Made by a program: the position numbers and the translations under genes. A stretch of 64,000 bases of DNA from an uncultured Lysobacteraceae bacterium (GTDB lineage Bacteria; Pseudomonadota; Gammaproteobacteria; Xanthomonadales; Xanthomonadaceae): contig CADECF010000003.1 of NCBI GenBank assembly GCA_902825775.1, positions 111,800-175,799 of the forward strand. Reading direction: 5' to 3'. The notes beneath the pieces were generated by a model. It ran no database searches. It had not been told where the DNA came from and worked only from the letters and a program-made list of their open reading frames with translations. This document shows positions 31,048 to 39,401 of this stretch, one piece after another (the first letter of the stretch is position 1; every line of letters begins with the position of its first letter).

Positions 31048-32148
31048 TCAAGCGCCGCGCCGATGGAAATAGATCTGTTCCGCGGCCCAGCGCAGCGGCG
31101 CCGAATTCAACAATAGATCGAAAGGCCAGTCCGCCTGGAAGCGGTCGTATGCGCCGCGCAGCGCACGTTTCAGCCGGAATCGCGGTGCGGCCTGATTGGC
31201 GATGCCTTCCGGAGCCGGTCCGCCATGCCGCATACGCTTGGCGATGGCCTCGCCGACCGCCCAACCGTGTTTCCACGCCGAATGGATGCCGCCGGCGGTG
31301 ACCGGCGACACGATGCCGGCCGCATCGCCGACCAGCATCACGCCTGGCGCGGATATCGACGACACCGGTCCGCCGCACGGGATCAACCCGGCGCGCGTCG
31401 CGCTGGTTTCTATGCCTGCGGAAAGTCCGATCAGCGGGCGGATGCGTTCGAGGAAGCCATCGATATCCGGCCCCCGCGTGCCGGCGCTGCGGTGCCGCAG
31501 CGCCAGTCCGACCTGCACGCCGGTCGGATTCTGCGTCGCCCATCCGATATAGCCGGGCGCGTAACGCTTGCTGATGAAGCAATGCAGCGCATCGGCTTCG
31601 CGCAATTGCGCGCCGGCGAATTCGTATTCGATGCCGTACAGGAAATCCTGCACGCGCCCGAGACCGGCCCGCTGCGCGACGCGCGACTTGGCGCCGTCGG
31701 CGCCGACCAGATAGCGCGTGCGCCCCAGGTTTTCGAGTTCCCAAGCGTCGCCGTCGCGTTGCGCCGAATGGAAAGAGCACTGCAGGCGCAGATCCACGCC
31801 TTGCGCCAGCAATTCGTCTGCCAGCCAGCGCATCAGATTGGGCGTGTCCGTGGTCAGGAAGTAATAGTCCGGCGCCCGCAGCGGCAGGCTGCGCAGGTTC
31901 GGCGAATACAGACGCACGCCTTCGACACGGCGGTACAGCGCATCGGGCATGCGGTTGAGCCAGGTCTGCTCGGCGGCCTCTTTGACGATGATGCCGGTGG
32001 TGTGCAGCTTGATGCCGGGGTCGCGTTTGCGCTCGATCACGCACACGCGTAGGCCGTATTGCGCCGCCGCCAGCGCACAGGCGGTGCCGGCGAAGCTGGC
32101 GCCTACCACGGTCAGATCCCAGTCCGATTTTCCGTTCGTTTTTGCCAT
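31048..32148 (-). CDS. FAD-dependent oxidoreductase (geranylgeranyl reductase-like)
   Basis: 366 residues. The N-terminal dinucleotide fold LTVVGASFAGTACALAAA is followed by acidic ER (IERKRDPG). 'LVGADGAKSRVAQRAGL' is the DG motif, and 'VMLVGDAAGIVSPVTAGGIHSAW' is the GD flavin-ribityl motif. This matches the GGR/PHBH-type flavoproteins acting on lipids, quinones or isoprenoids. Substrate unknown. It is followed directly by a small membrane protein, so the reaction may occur at the membrane. Confidence 0.85.
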   Translation of the reverse strand: MAKTNGKSDWDLTVVGASFAGTACALAAAQYGLRVCVIERKRDPGIKLHTTGIIVKEAAEQTWLNRMPDALYRRVEGVRLYSPNLRSLPLRAPDYYFLTTDTPNLMRWLADELLAQGVDLRLQCSFHSAQRDGDAWELENLGRTRYLVGADGAKSRVAQRAGLGRVQDFLYGIEYEFAGAQLREADALHCFISKRYAPGYIGWATQNPTGVQVGLALRHRSAGTRGPDIDGFLERIRPLIGLSAGIETSATRAGLIPCGGPVSSISAPGVMLVGDAAGIVSPVTAGGIHSAWKHGWAVGEAIAKRMRHGGPAPEGIANQAAPRFRLKRALRGAYDRFQADWPFDLLLNSAPLRWAAEQIYFHRRGA

Positions 32149-32170
32149 TGCCTTTGACGTCAGCCTTTCG

Positions 32171-32234
32171 CTTTTGTGGGAGGGGCTTCAGCCCCGACAA
32201 GTCTGCGTCGGGGCTGAAGCTCTTCCCACAAAAG
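32171..32234. repeat. REP palindrome (CTTTTGTGGGAGGGGCTTC type)
   Basis: CTTTTGTGGGA-GGGGCTTCAGCCCCGAC (from 32171) inverts to GTCGGGGCTGAAGCTC-TTCCCACAAAAG (to 32234). It lies upstream of the flavoprotein gene. Confidence 0.85.
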
Positions 32235-32413
32235 CGCGTTCGCCGGAAGTAAGCGCATTCTCGTGTGATGCCGCGTGCGCACGATGGGCGGAATGTGAAG
32301 CCGGCGCGAAGTGACCCATATGCCATCGACGGATCGAGGCGCTAACGAACGCCTCACCTGGCGATTACGCGATCGCGCGGATGCTGCCGGCAGGATTTCG
32401 AGGAGCCGCCGCC

Positions 32414-32701
32414 ATGGGCCAATTCGCTGAGTGCATCTACACCGACCAGGCCGACATCGCATTGCTCGAAGCCCGCGCCGCGCAGTTGCCGGACGAGGCC
32501 AAGGTCGAGCTGGTGCTGATCGACGGCAGCAAGCTGCAGGGCGTGGTGTCCGTGCGGCCGACGGTGCAGATGTTCCGCGACAACGATGGTGATGAAGGCA
32601 TCAACGGCATCGTGCGGATCGACGACGCAGCCGACCCGGCGCAGGCGCATTACCTCTGGCTCGACGAGATCCTGGAAGTCCACCGGGCGGGAACGGCCTG
32701 A
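32414..32701 (+). CDS. DUF3247 family small protein
   Basis: 95 residues, soluble. The pattern 'YTDQADIALLEARAAQLP', 'VELVLIDGSKLQGVVSVRPTVQMF' and 'LWLDEILEV' is typical of DUF3247, a family seen mainly in Xanthomonadaceae and with a small beta-barrel-like core (Sm-like fold has been suggested; not shown here). AGGAG at 32401 fixes the ATG at 32414 although the frame is open upstream. Function unknown. Confidence 0.8.
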   Translation: MGQFAECIYTDQADIALLEARAAQLPDEAKVELVLIDGSKLQGVVSVRPTVQMFRDNDGDEGINGIVRIDDAADPAQAHYLWLDEILEVHRAGTA

Positions 32702-32808
32702 CCGACCGTCCGTCGGTTTCGGTAGCGGGCGGGGGCTTTCGCGCCGTCCACACCGCCCGGGCGGGTAGATACTGAATGCGGTCCATGCGTTCAACCCAGG
32801 AGGGCACC

Positions 32809-33267
32809 ATGAAAGCAGCTACCAAGCACACGCTCCTTCCGCTTTTCGCCGCGCTGGCCTTTGCGCTGGGCCTGTCGTGCACGCCGCGCGCGCTTGCCGC
32901 GGACACGCTCGAATGCAAGCTCGCCTTCGATATCGACGGCTGGTCATTGGTCTATAAACACGCGACCGGCGAGGGTACCGTGACTTGCAACAACGGTCAG
33001 ACGATGCCGGTGAAGATCAAGGCGCAGGCATTGGGCATTACTGCGGGCAAATGGGCGATCCACGATGGCCGTGGACGCTTCAGCAACATCCGCAAGATCG
33101 ACGACATACTCGGCGGTTACGCGCAGGCCGAAGCCAACGCCGGTTTGGTGAAGAGCAGCTCTGCACAGGTACTGACCAAGGGCACCGTGTCCCTAGCGCT
33201 AGCCGGTGCGGGCGAGGGCATCAATTTGGGCGTGGATGTCGGGCGTTTCGAGTTGAGCCGTCCTTGA
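32809..33267 (+). CDS. Periplasmic hypothetical protein
   Basis: 152 residues with a signal peptide (LLPLFAALAFALGLSCTPRALA). The mature part has two conserved-looking cysteines (ECKLAF and VTCNNG) likely forming a disulfide, and a glycine-rich beta segment near the end (SLALAGAGEGINLGVDVGRF). No known domain was recognised. A perfect AGGAGGG ribosome-binding site precedes the ATG. Monocistronic, closed by a strong terminator. Confidence 0.78.
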   Translation: MKAATKHTLLPLFAALAFALGLSCTPRALAADTLECKLAFDIDGWSLVYKHATGEGTVTCNNGQTMPVKIKAQALGITAGKWAIHDGRGRFSNIRKIDDILGGYAQAEANAGLVKSSSAQVLTKGTVSLALAGAGEGINLGVDVGRFELSRP

Positions 33268-33291
33268 TATCGCGGCTCGATCGCATCAACG

Positions 33292-33323
33292 AACAAGGCC
33301 GGCATAAGCCGGCCTTGTTTTTT
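33292..33323 (+). terminator. Intrinsic terminator after the periplasmic protein gene
   Basis: AACAAGGCCGGC-ATAA-GCCGGCCTTGTT, a 12-bp perfect stem running into six T. It also serves the convergent rluB end, since the stem has A-rich flanks on the other strand. Confidence 0.92.
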
Positions 33324-33343
33324 GCGTTGCTGCGATGACGCGA

Positions 33344-35053
33344 TCAGGTGCGATTGCCGCCCTGCGGTCCGCGATTCCCGCCTGGTCCGCGATTGCCGCC
33401 CGGACGCGGTCCGCGCGGCCCACCCGGCGGACGATTGCCGCCAGGACGATTGCCGCCGGCAGGGCGCGGCCCGCGCGGACGATCGTAAGGATTGAACGTG
33501 CTCGGATTGGCGTGATCGGAAGGGAAGCTCGGCGCGTTGCCGGGGTGCCCGTACGGACGCGGCGAACGCTGGCTCTGTCCCTGGCCTTGACCCTGTCCGG
33601 GACCCCGCGGTCCGCGCGGTCCGCGCTGGTCGTTGCCGGGGCCGCCTTCGCGACGCGGTCCGCGCTCGCCGTGGCCCTGACCCTGATAACCGCCACCGCC
33701 GCCTTCATTGCGATCGCCGCGGTACGGCGCACGATTGCCGCCCGGTGCGCCGCTGCGTGCGCCGCCCGGACGCGGACCGCCGCCAGGACGCGCGCCGCCC
33801 GGCTTGTTGCCGTAAGGCTTGCCCGGTCCGCGACGCGGCTGCTGGCCATCGGCATTGCGGTGGCCGGTGGGACCGGTGTCGACGCCTTCCGGCACGTACC
33901 AGGTGCGGAACGCAGCGGGATTGCCATCGGGCAACGGCTTGGGTCCCTTGTGCGCGCGCTGCTTGAACGGTTTCTGCGATTGCTTGGCGGCGGCTTCGCC
34001 GCTCACCGTCAAACCGCCGTGCGGTTTCTTGTTGCCGAAACGGCCGCGGCCGCGATCTTCGCGGACGTGATCGAAGCGGCGCAGCTCGCGGCCTTCGTCG
34101 GCCGTGTTGTGGCCGCCGACATAACCGTGCGAACGCTCGCCGCCGATATGCACGGTCGACTTGGCGGCCTTGCGCTGGCCGATCACCGGCTGCAGTGTCA
34201 GCGCCGGCGGCGGGCCTTCTTCCAGTTTCAATTCCTTGCGCAGCGCTTCGACCTTGTCGGCCGCCATTTCCTGCGACTGTCCGCGCAGCAGCGGCTGCGG
34301 CAGCGATACCGAGCCGTAACGGATGCGTTTGAGGCGGCTGACCTGGCAGCCCTGGGATTCCCACAGGCGGCGCACTTCGCGGTTGCGGCCTTCCTTCAGC
34401 AGCACGCGGAACCAGTCGTGCGAATCGGTGCCGCCGATGCGTTCGATGTCGTCGAACTTGGCCGGGCCGTCGTCCAGCGCCACGCCGCGGCGCAGGCGGT
34501 CGACGATGTTGTCGGGTACGGTCTCCATGCCTTCCGGCGCGCGTACGCGGCAGACGTATTCGCGTTCGACTTCGAACGACGGATGCATCATCGCGTTGGC
34601 CAACTCGCCGTCGTTGGTGAGCAGCAGCAGGCCGGTCGTGTTGATGTCGAGGCGGCCGATCGCGATCCAGCGCGCGCCCTTCAAAGCGGGCAGCGCTTCG
34701 AAGATGGTCGGACGGCCTTCGGGATCTTCGCGGGTGGTCACTTCGCCTTCGGGCTTGTTGTACAGCAGCACGCGGGCCGGTTCGGTCAGCGCGCTGGCGA
34801 CGAAGCTGCGGCCGTCGAGTTCGACCTTGTCGCCGCTCTTGATGCTCATGCCGGTCTGCGCGACTTCGCCGTTGACCTTGATCAGGCCGTCGGCGATGCG
34901 CTGTTCCAGCGCGCGGCGGGAACCGAGGCCGGCCTGGGCCAGCACCTTGTGCAGGCGCTCTTCCAGGCGCGGGGCGGTATCGTTGTTTTGCTCGGCGCCG
35001 CGCTTCAGCGAAAGCTTGCGCGTGCCGTTATTGGGAGTGGTTGAATCACTCAT
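33344..35053 (-). CDS. rluB: 23S rRNA pseudouridine(2605) synthase RluB with long basic tail
   Basis: 569 residues. An S4 RNA-binding domain (about 31-78, LHKVLAQAGLGSRRALEQ) precedes the pseudouridine synthase domain with catalytic Asp136 in GRLDINTTGLLL; family elements 'NKPEGEVTTREDPEGRPT' and 'LKEGRNREVRRLWE' are present. RluB modifies U2605 of 23S rRNA. Residues about 290-569 are an exceptional low-complexity tail rich in Gly, Pro, Arg and Asn (RGPRGPRGPGQGQG style), likely disordered and RNA-binding. E. coli RluB is about half as long. Its ATG abuts the scpB stop (TAA ATG), so translation is coupled. Confidence 0.9.
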   Translation of the reverse strand: MSDSTTPNNGTRKLSLKRGAEQNNDTAPRLEERLHKVLAQAGLGSRRALEQRIADGLIKVNGEVAQTGMSIKSGDKVELDGRSFVASALTEPARVLLYNKPEGEVTTREDPEGRPTIFEALPALKGARWIAIGRLDINTTGLLLLTNDGELANAMMHPSFEVEREYVCRVRAPEGMETVPDNIVDRLRRGVALDDGPAKFDDIERIGGTDSHDWFRVLLKEGRNREVRRLWESQGCQVSRLKRIRYGSVSLPQPLLRGQSQEMAADKVEALRKELKLEEGPPPALTLQPVIGQRKAAKSTVHIGGERSHGYVGGHNTADEGRELRRFDHVREDRGRGRFGNKKPHGGLTVSGEAAAKQSQKPFKQRAHKGPKPLPDGNPAAFRTWYVPEGVDTGPTGHRNADGQQPRRGPGKPYGNKPGGARPGGGPRPGGARSGAPGGNRAPYRGDRNEGGGGGYQGQGHGERGPRREGGPGNDQRGPRGPRGPGQGQGQGQSQRSPRPYGHPGNAPSFPSDHANPSTFNPYDRPRGPRPAGGNRPGGNRPPGGPRGPRPGGNRGPGGNRGPQGGNRT

Positions 35054-35857
35054 TTAAGTACTCCGGGCGCTGTCGCCGTCATCGGCGAGGGCGGTGTCGT
35101 TCGATTCGTCTTGCGATTCGGGATGGATGAGGGCCGCGTCTTCGTCGTCGTGCGCGGCGTGTTGCGGGTCTTGTTCGTCTTCGTCGGCGATATCGGCGTC
35201 GGCGTCGTAGCTGTCGGTTTCGGCGGCGAGTTCGGCGTCGATGCCGGTTTCGGCATTGGCTGCGTCGACCGCGACATCGCCGACCGGCAGCGCTTTTTCG
35301 CCGTCCAGCTGCAACTGCGGTTCGAGTTCGCCGAAGTCCTTCAGTTCGGACAGCGGCGGAAGTTCATCGAGGCGTTTGAGGCCGAAATAATCCAAGAAGC
35401 CCTTTGTGGTGCCGAGCAGTTCCGGCCGGCCCGGCATGTCGCGATGGCCGACCACGCGGATCCACTCGCGCTCTTCCAGCGCCTTGATGATGTTGCTGTT
35501 GACCGCCACGCCGCGGATCTGTTCGATCTCGCCGCGCGTGATCGGTTGGCGGTAGGCGATCAGCGCCAGCGTTTCCAGCGTGGCGCGGGTGTATTTGGTC
35601 TGGCGTTCGGTCCACAGCCGCGCCACCCAGGCATGCACGTCGGCCTGTACCTGGTAGCGGAAGCCGGAAGCGACTTCGACCAGTTCCACGCCGCGTTCGG
35701 CCGATTGTTCGCGCAGCGTTTCCAGCGCCTTTTCGACGCTGTCGGCCGGGGCCGGCTGGTCCTCGGGGAATAGCGCATGCAGCTGCGCTAGCGTCAGCGG
35801 CTGGTTGGCCGCGAGGAGTGCGGCTTCGACGATGCGATTGATGAGTGTTTGATCCAT
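35054..35857 (-). CDS. scpB: Condensin kleisin-associated protein ScpB
   Basis: 267 residues with two winged-helix domains (about 5-85 and 95-170), including 'TRATLETLALIAYRQPITRGEIEQIRG', the best conserved ScpB signature, and 'WIRVVGHRDMPGRPELLGTTKGFLDYFGL'. ScpB binds ScpA in the SMC complex that compacts and segregates chromosomes. The last about 75 residues are very acidic (Asp/Glu/Ala) and probably disordered, opposite in charge to the RluB tail encoded next. The ATG at 35857 was chosen; the open frame before it lies in a repeat. Confidence 0.92.
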   Translation of the reverse strand: MDQTLINRIVEAALLAANQPLTLAQLHALFPEDQPAPADSVEKALETLREQSAERGVELVEVASGFRYQVQADVHAWVARLWTERQTKYTRATLETLALIAYRQPITRGEIEQIRGVAVNSNIIKALEEREWIRVVGHRDMPGRPELLGTTKGFLDYFGLKRLDELPPLSELKDFGELEPQLQLDGEKALPVGDVAVDAANAETGIDAELAAETDSYDADADIADEDEQDPQHAAHDDEDAALIHPESQDESNDTALADDGDSARST

Positions 35858-35898
35858 CGGGAAATTACGATTCTTTTGTCCGTTGGTTTGTCTTGAGC

Positions 35899-35968
35899 CG
35901 CCGTTCCCGCGAAGGCGGGAATCCAGCGACTTTGTTTCCCGCCATCCCAGCTTTCGCTGGGATGACGG
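35899..35968. repeat. REP composite between scpB and scpA
   Basis: A CGTTCCCGCGAAGGCGGGAA arm (35901 onward) is paired with CATCCCAGCTTTCGCTGGGATGACGG (to 35968), so the unit combines arms of two REP subfamilies. Confidence 0.75.
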
Positions 35969-35984
35969 ACGTGATGCTCTGTTA

Positions 35985-36905
35985 TTACTCCGCGTCGTTC
36001 GCCGCCGGCACGTCGTCGTCGAATTCGCTAGACAGTTCCAGCGCCGTGTTGCCGTCGCCGCCATCGGCGATGGCCAGCGACTTCAGGTAGATCGGCGCAA
36101 GCGGCGCTTCCTGCACGATATCGAGCAATTGCTCCTTGGCCAGCTCCAGCAGCGCCAGGAAGGTCACGACCACGCCCAACTTGCCTTCGCGCGGCTCGAA
36201 CAGCGATTCGAAACGATGGAAGGCGCCGTCGCCGAGCCGGGTCAGCAGCTCGCCCATGCGCTGGCGCACGCTCAGCGCGTCGCGCTTGATCGCATGGCCG
36301 GTGAACAGCTCGGCGCGCTTGAGCACGTCGTGCAGGGCCAGCAGCATCTCGCGCAGGTCGACCGGCGGCGGCAACCGCACCGCGGCGCGGTCGGGCACGA
36401 AGGCGTTCGCGGTAGCGGTGTCGCGGTCGAGCCGGGGGAGGGTGTCGATGTCCTCGGCGGCCTGCTTGAAACGCTCGTATTCCTGCAGGCGGCGCACCAG
36501 GTCCGCGCGCGGGTCGTCTTCCAGGCCTTCCTCGGTCGGCGGCCGCGGCAGCAGCATCCGCGACTTGATCTCGGCCAGGATCGCGGCCATCACCAGGTAC
36601 TCGGCCGCCAGCTCGAAGCGCAGCTCGTGCATGGCCTGGATGTAGTCCACGTACTGGCGGGTGATCTCCGCCACCGGGATGTCCAGGATGTCCAGGTTCT
36701 GGCGGCGGATCAGGTACAGCAACAGATCCAGCGGGCCTTCGAAGGCCTCCAGGATCACTTCCAGCGCATCCGGCGGGATGTAGAGATCCTGCGGGATCTG
36801 CAGCAACGGCTGGCCGAGCACCATCGCCAGCGGCATTTCCTGCTGCTGCGGGTGGACGGGCGCGTGGTTTTGGGGTGTCGCGTCGGGCGCGGTTTCTGCA
36901 GTCAT
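35985..36905 (-). CDS. scpA: Condensin kleisin ScpA
   Basis: 306 residues. '[35 protein letters not shown]' near residues 55-90 is the defining ScpA N-terminal element (binds SMC); the C-terminal winged helix (about 215-290, [21 protein letters not shown]) is present. It bridges SMC heads together with ScpB. An alternative in-frame ATG at 36932 would add 9 residues. It is followed by scpB after 127 bases that hold a REP unit. Confidence 0.92.
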   Translation of the reverse strand: MTAETAPDATPQNHAPVHPQQQEMPLAMVLGQPLLQIPQDLYIPPDALEVILEAFEGPLDLLLYLIRRQNLDILDIPVAEITRQYVDYIQAMHELRFELAAEYLVMAAILAEIKSRMLLPRPPTEEGLEDDPRADLVRRLQEYERFKQAAEDIDTLPRLDRDTATANAFVPDRAAVRLPPPVDLREMLLALHDVLKRAELFTGHAIKRDALSVRQRMGELLTRLGDGAFHRFESLFEPREGKLGVVVTFLALLELAKEQLLDIVQEAPLAPIYLKSLAIADGGDGNTALELSSEFDDDVPAANDAE

Positions 36906-37342
36906 CTTGGGTAGCGGCCCCCTCTGGGCCACTGGACGTACGGGTGGGCGCGCGGCGGGCCGCGGCGCTTGGATCGGTACCGCTTAAGTTCTGCGAACCC
37001 AGTCGCAAGGGCGGAGCGTCGCCCAAACATCACGACCGGCCGCGCCGCGGGGGGGACGAGGCGAAGGACGGCGGAAGAGATGGTCAGGCGCGAGCCGGTG
37101 GGGGCAGCGATTCGAGCGTCAGCGTGGGCGTGGGGCGCCTGGTTCGCGACGGCCGCTGCTTCCGGCCTCGAGCAATGGATCCAAGGGTACGGGCTGCGAT
37201 GGGCTGTGTCCAGCCTGCCGGCTCCGCGATCGGCAGGCGCTTCAGCTGGCGGTATCGCGTCAGGTGGCGCGATCTCGGCGACGCAGGCTGGGGGCCCGAT
37301 ACAATCGCATCCTCATTGTTTATCGAAAGCGGGTGCGAGCGG
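36906..37342. other. 437-base intergenic region between scpA and yciI
   Basis: Divergent promoter region of scpA (minus) and yciI (plus). GC-rich, several frames are open but none shows a family motif, plausible start signal or codon pattern. CGATACAATCGCATCC at 37298-37313 is the most promoter-like patch before yciI. I see no RNA gene. Confidence 0.4.
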
Positions 37343-37642
37343 ATGTGGTATGCGATCGAAGGCCACGATGGCCCGGATGTACTGGCGCAACGCGTGCAGG
37401 CCAGGCCCCAGCATCTCGCGCGCCTGACCGCGCTGCGCGACGAAGGCCGCCTGCTGCTGGCCGGCCCCTGTCCTGCGATCGATGCCGAAGACCCCGGTCC
37501 GGCCGGGTTCAGCGGCAGCATCGTGATCGCCGAATTCGCGTCGTTGGCGGCGGCGCGCGAATGGGCCGATGCCGATCCGTATATCGCGGCGGGCGTCTAC
37601 CAGCGGGTCGACGTACGCCCGTTCCGGCCGGTGCTGCCTTGA
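37343..37642 (+). CDS. YciI family protein
   Basis: 99 residues, ferredoxin-like YciI fold. Visible elements: [12 protein letters not shown], '[24 protein letters not shown]' with the conserved His, and '[22 protein letters not shown]' carrying the D-P-Y motif. YciI relatives are proposed to bind or cleave small molecules; E. coli YciI itself has no settled role. Its TGA overlaps a TTG start of bolA (37639-37642), indicating coupling. Confidence 0.85.
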   Translation: MWYAIEGHDGPDVLAQRVQARPQHLARLTALRDEGRLLLAGPCPAIDAEDPGPAGFSGSIVIAEFASLAAAREWADADPYIAAGVYQRVDVRPFRPVLP

Positions 37643-37926
37643 GCCTGCCGCGCGAGCGACGCGTCGATGCGATCCGCGCCGCACTGCAGGCGGCGTTGGC
37701 GCCGGTGCAGTTGGAAATCCGCGACGACAGCCAGCGCCACGCCAAACACGCCGGTGCGCAAGACGGGCGGGGGCACTTCCACGTCGAGATCGTCAGCGAT
37801 GCGTTTGCCGGCCTGGCGCCGCTGGCGCGGCACCGAGCGGTCTATGCCGCGTTGGGCGAGTTGATGACGACCGATATCCATGCGTTGTCGATGCGCGCGC
37901 GTACACCTGAAGAGGCGGCTGTGTAG
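37639..37926 (+). CDS. BolA family protein
   Basis: 95 residues. Typical BolA core: '[25 protein letters not shown]', then '[30 protein letters not shown]' and '[14 protein letters not shown]'; conserved His in KHAG and H-x-H in GHFHV. BolA proteins pair with monothiol glutaredoxins and [2Fe-2S] clusters. The only sensible start is TTG at 37639 within the yciI stop (TTGA); no in-frame ATG precedes the domain. Confidence 0.87.
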   Translation: MSLPRERRVDAIRAALQAALAPVQLEIRDDSQRHAKHAGAQDGRGHFHVEIVSDAFAGLAPLARHRAVYAALGELMTTDIHALSMRARTPEEAAV

Positions 37927-37933
37927 CGTTCTT

Positions 37934-38121
37934 GTAGAGCGGCTTTTGTGGGAGCGGCTTTTGTGGGAGCGGCTTCAGCCGCGAGCTCTTGACCTTGTGG
38001 GAGCGGCTTCAGCCGCGAGCTCTTGACCTTGTGGGAGCGGCTTCAGCCGCGAGCTCTTGGAATCGATGGCGCTCGGAAGAGCTCGCGGCTAAAGCCGCTC
38101 CTACAAAGGCCGCTCCTACAA
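37934..38121. repeat. Tandem REP array
   Basis: Three partly tandem copies of a 34-bp unit containing GTGGGAGCGGCTTCAGCCGC and GAGCTCTTGACC (37961-38060), preceded by two truncated GGGAGCGGCTTTTGT copies and closed by the inverse AGAGCTCGCGGCTAAAGCCG. The array lies within the 375-base gap (37927-38301) before the LacI gene, whose remaining part carries its promoter and operator. Confidence 0.9.
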
Positions 38122-38249
38122 AGGGCAGTAAGCGTGTCGCATCGTGTCGTGTTGCGGTGCAGCAGGCGCCATGGTCTGTCCGTTGCGAGTTCCTTTACCG
38201 CCAAGGCGATGCTGCACTTGCAGCATAACGTTTGCTTTACATCGCGCGT

Positions 38250-38263
38250 TGTAAACGTTTACA
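38250..38263. promoter_or_regulatory. LacI-type operator before the regulator gene
   Basis: TGTAAACGTTTACA, a perfect 14-bp palindrome with the central CG typical of LacI/GalR operators, 39 bases before the GTG start. Near-identical sites occur at 39357-39370 and 58462-58475. Confidence 0.8.
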
Positions 38264-38301
38264 TTCCGGGCACACCCGAGTCGGTGGAGGCGAATAAACG
38301 C

Positions 38302-39327
38302 GTGAACGTGACGATCAAGGACGTAGCGCGAGCGGCGAACGTGTCCGTCGCCACAGTTTCGCGAGCCCTCAACGGCCACCACAACGTGGCCGAAGCCGTC
38401 CGCCTTCGCGTGATCCGCGTCGCCAGCGAGTTGCGCTACAGCCCGCACGCCGCGGCGCGCAGCCTGAGCAGCCGCCGCACCCACACCATCGGCGTGGTGC
38501 TGCCCGATCTCTACGGCGAATTCTTTTCCGAGTTGATGCGCGGCGTGGACCAGGTCGCGCGCGAGCGCGGCTTCCACTTGCTGGTGTCCAGCTACCACGG
38601 CAACCCGGAAGAGCAGGGCGCTGCGCTGCGCGCGATGCGTGGCCGAGTCGATGGTTTGCTGCTCATGTCGCCCTACATCGGCGATAGCGGCCATCTCACC
38701 GACAACCTGTCGCCGACGCAGCCGGCCGTGCTGATGAATACGCATCTCCCCGAAAGCGGCTTGGCTTCGCTCAGCGTCGACAACTACGGCGGCGCCGTGG
38801 CGATGGTCAAGCATCTGGCCGACAGCGGCCGCAAGCGGATCGCGTTCGTCGCCGGGCCGAGCGACAACTTCGATGCGCGCGAACGCCTGCGCGGCTACAC
38901 GGACGCGCTCGCCGAGCATGTGCCCGGCGCGCAGCCGTGGATACTGCCCGGCGATTTCAACGAAGCCTCCGGCCACGATGCGGGGCAGCAATTGGCTTCG
39001 GCGCAAACGCGCCCGGATGCGGTCTTCGCCGCCAACGACATGATGGCGTTGGGCTGCCTGTCCGCATTCAAGCAAGCCGGCTTGCAGGTGCCGCAGGAGA
39101 TCGCGCTGGCCGGTTTCGACGACATTCCCTTATCGCGTTACGTGCAGCCGTCGCTGACCACGGTGCGCGTGAACATCGCCAGATTGGGCGGACAGGCCAT
39201 GAGCGCTCTGTCCGACGCCATCGGCACGGATGCCACTCCAGCCGCTTCGGTGTCGTTGCAACCGGAGCTGATCGTGCGCGAATCCACCGTCGTGGCGCGC
39301 GCCGGCACATCCGCCGAGAGTTCCTGA
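38302..39327 (+). CDS. LacI family transcriptional regulator
   Basis: 341 residues from GTG at 38302 (GGTGGAGG upstream); the open frame continues upstream through repeats and is not coding. Helix-turn-helix 'TIKDVARAANVSVATVSRALNG' starts at residue 3, followed by the hinge 'RYSPHAAARSLSSRRT' and a periplasmic-binding-fold sensor ('FFSELMRGVDQVARERGF', 'VDNYGGAVAMVKHL', 'PDAVFAANDMMALG'). It should repress sugar genes until its ligand binds. A matching palindrome lies before itself, the TonB receptor and the GH1/ATPase promoter region, so it is likely the local regulator of the carbohydrate locus. Confidence 0.9.
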   Translation: MNVTIKDVARAANVSVATVSRALNGHHNVAEAVRLRVIRVASELRYSPHAAARSLSSRRTHTIGVVLPDLYGEFFSELMRGVDQVARERGFHLLVSSYHGNPEEQGAALRAMRGRVDGLLLMSPYIGDSGHLTDNLSPTQPAVLMNTHLPESGLASLSVDNYGGAVAMVKHLADSGRKRIAFVAGPSDNFDARERLRGYTDALAEHVPGAQPWILPGDFNEASGHDAGQQLASAQTRPDAVFAANDMMALGCLSAFKQAGLQVPQEIALAGFDDIPLSRYVQPSLTTVRVNIARLGGQAMSALSDAIGTDATPAASVSLQPELIVRESTVVARAGTSAESS

Positions 39328-39356
39328 TTTCGTAAAGACGTTTTTTTGCCTTTCGA

Positions 39357-39370
39357 TGTAATCGATTACA
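39357..39370. promoter_or_regulatory. LacI-type operator before the TonB receptor
   Basis: TGTAATCGATTACA, perfect 14-bp palindrome, 31 bases before the receptor ATG; differs from the site at 38250 only in the two positions flanking the central CG. Confidence 0.8.
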
Positions 39371-39401
39371 ACTGCAGCATCGCCCTGGGAGGGGACGCGC
39401 C

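Noticed and set aside
36875-37342. Long open frame upstream of and fused to yciI
   Set aside because: No motif or start signal; GC-rich DNA gives long chance frames. The YciI domain begins exactly at the ATG at 37343.
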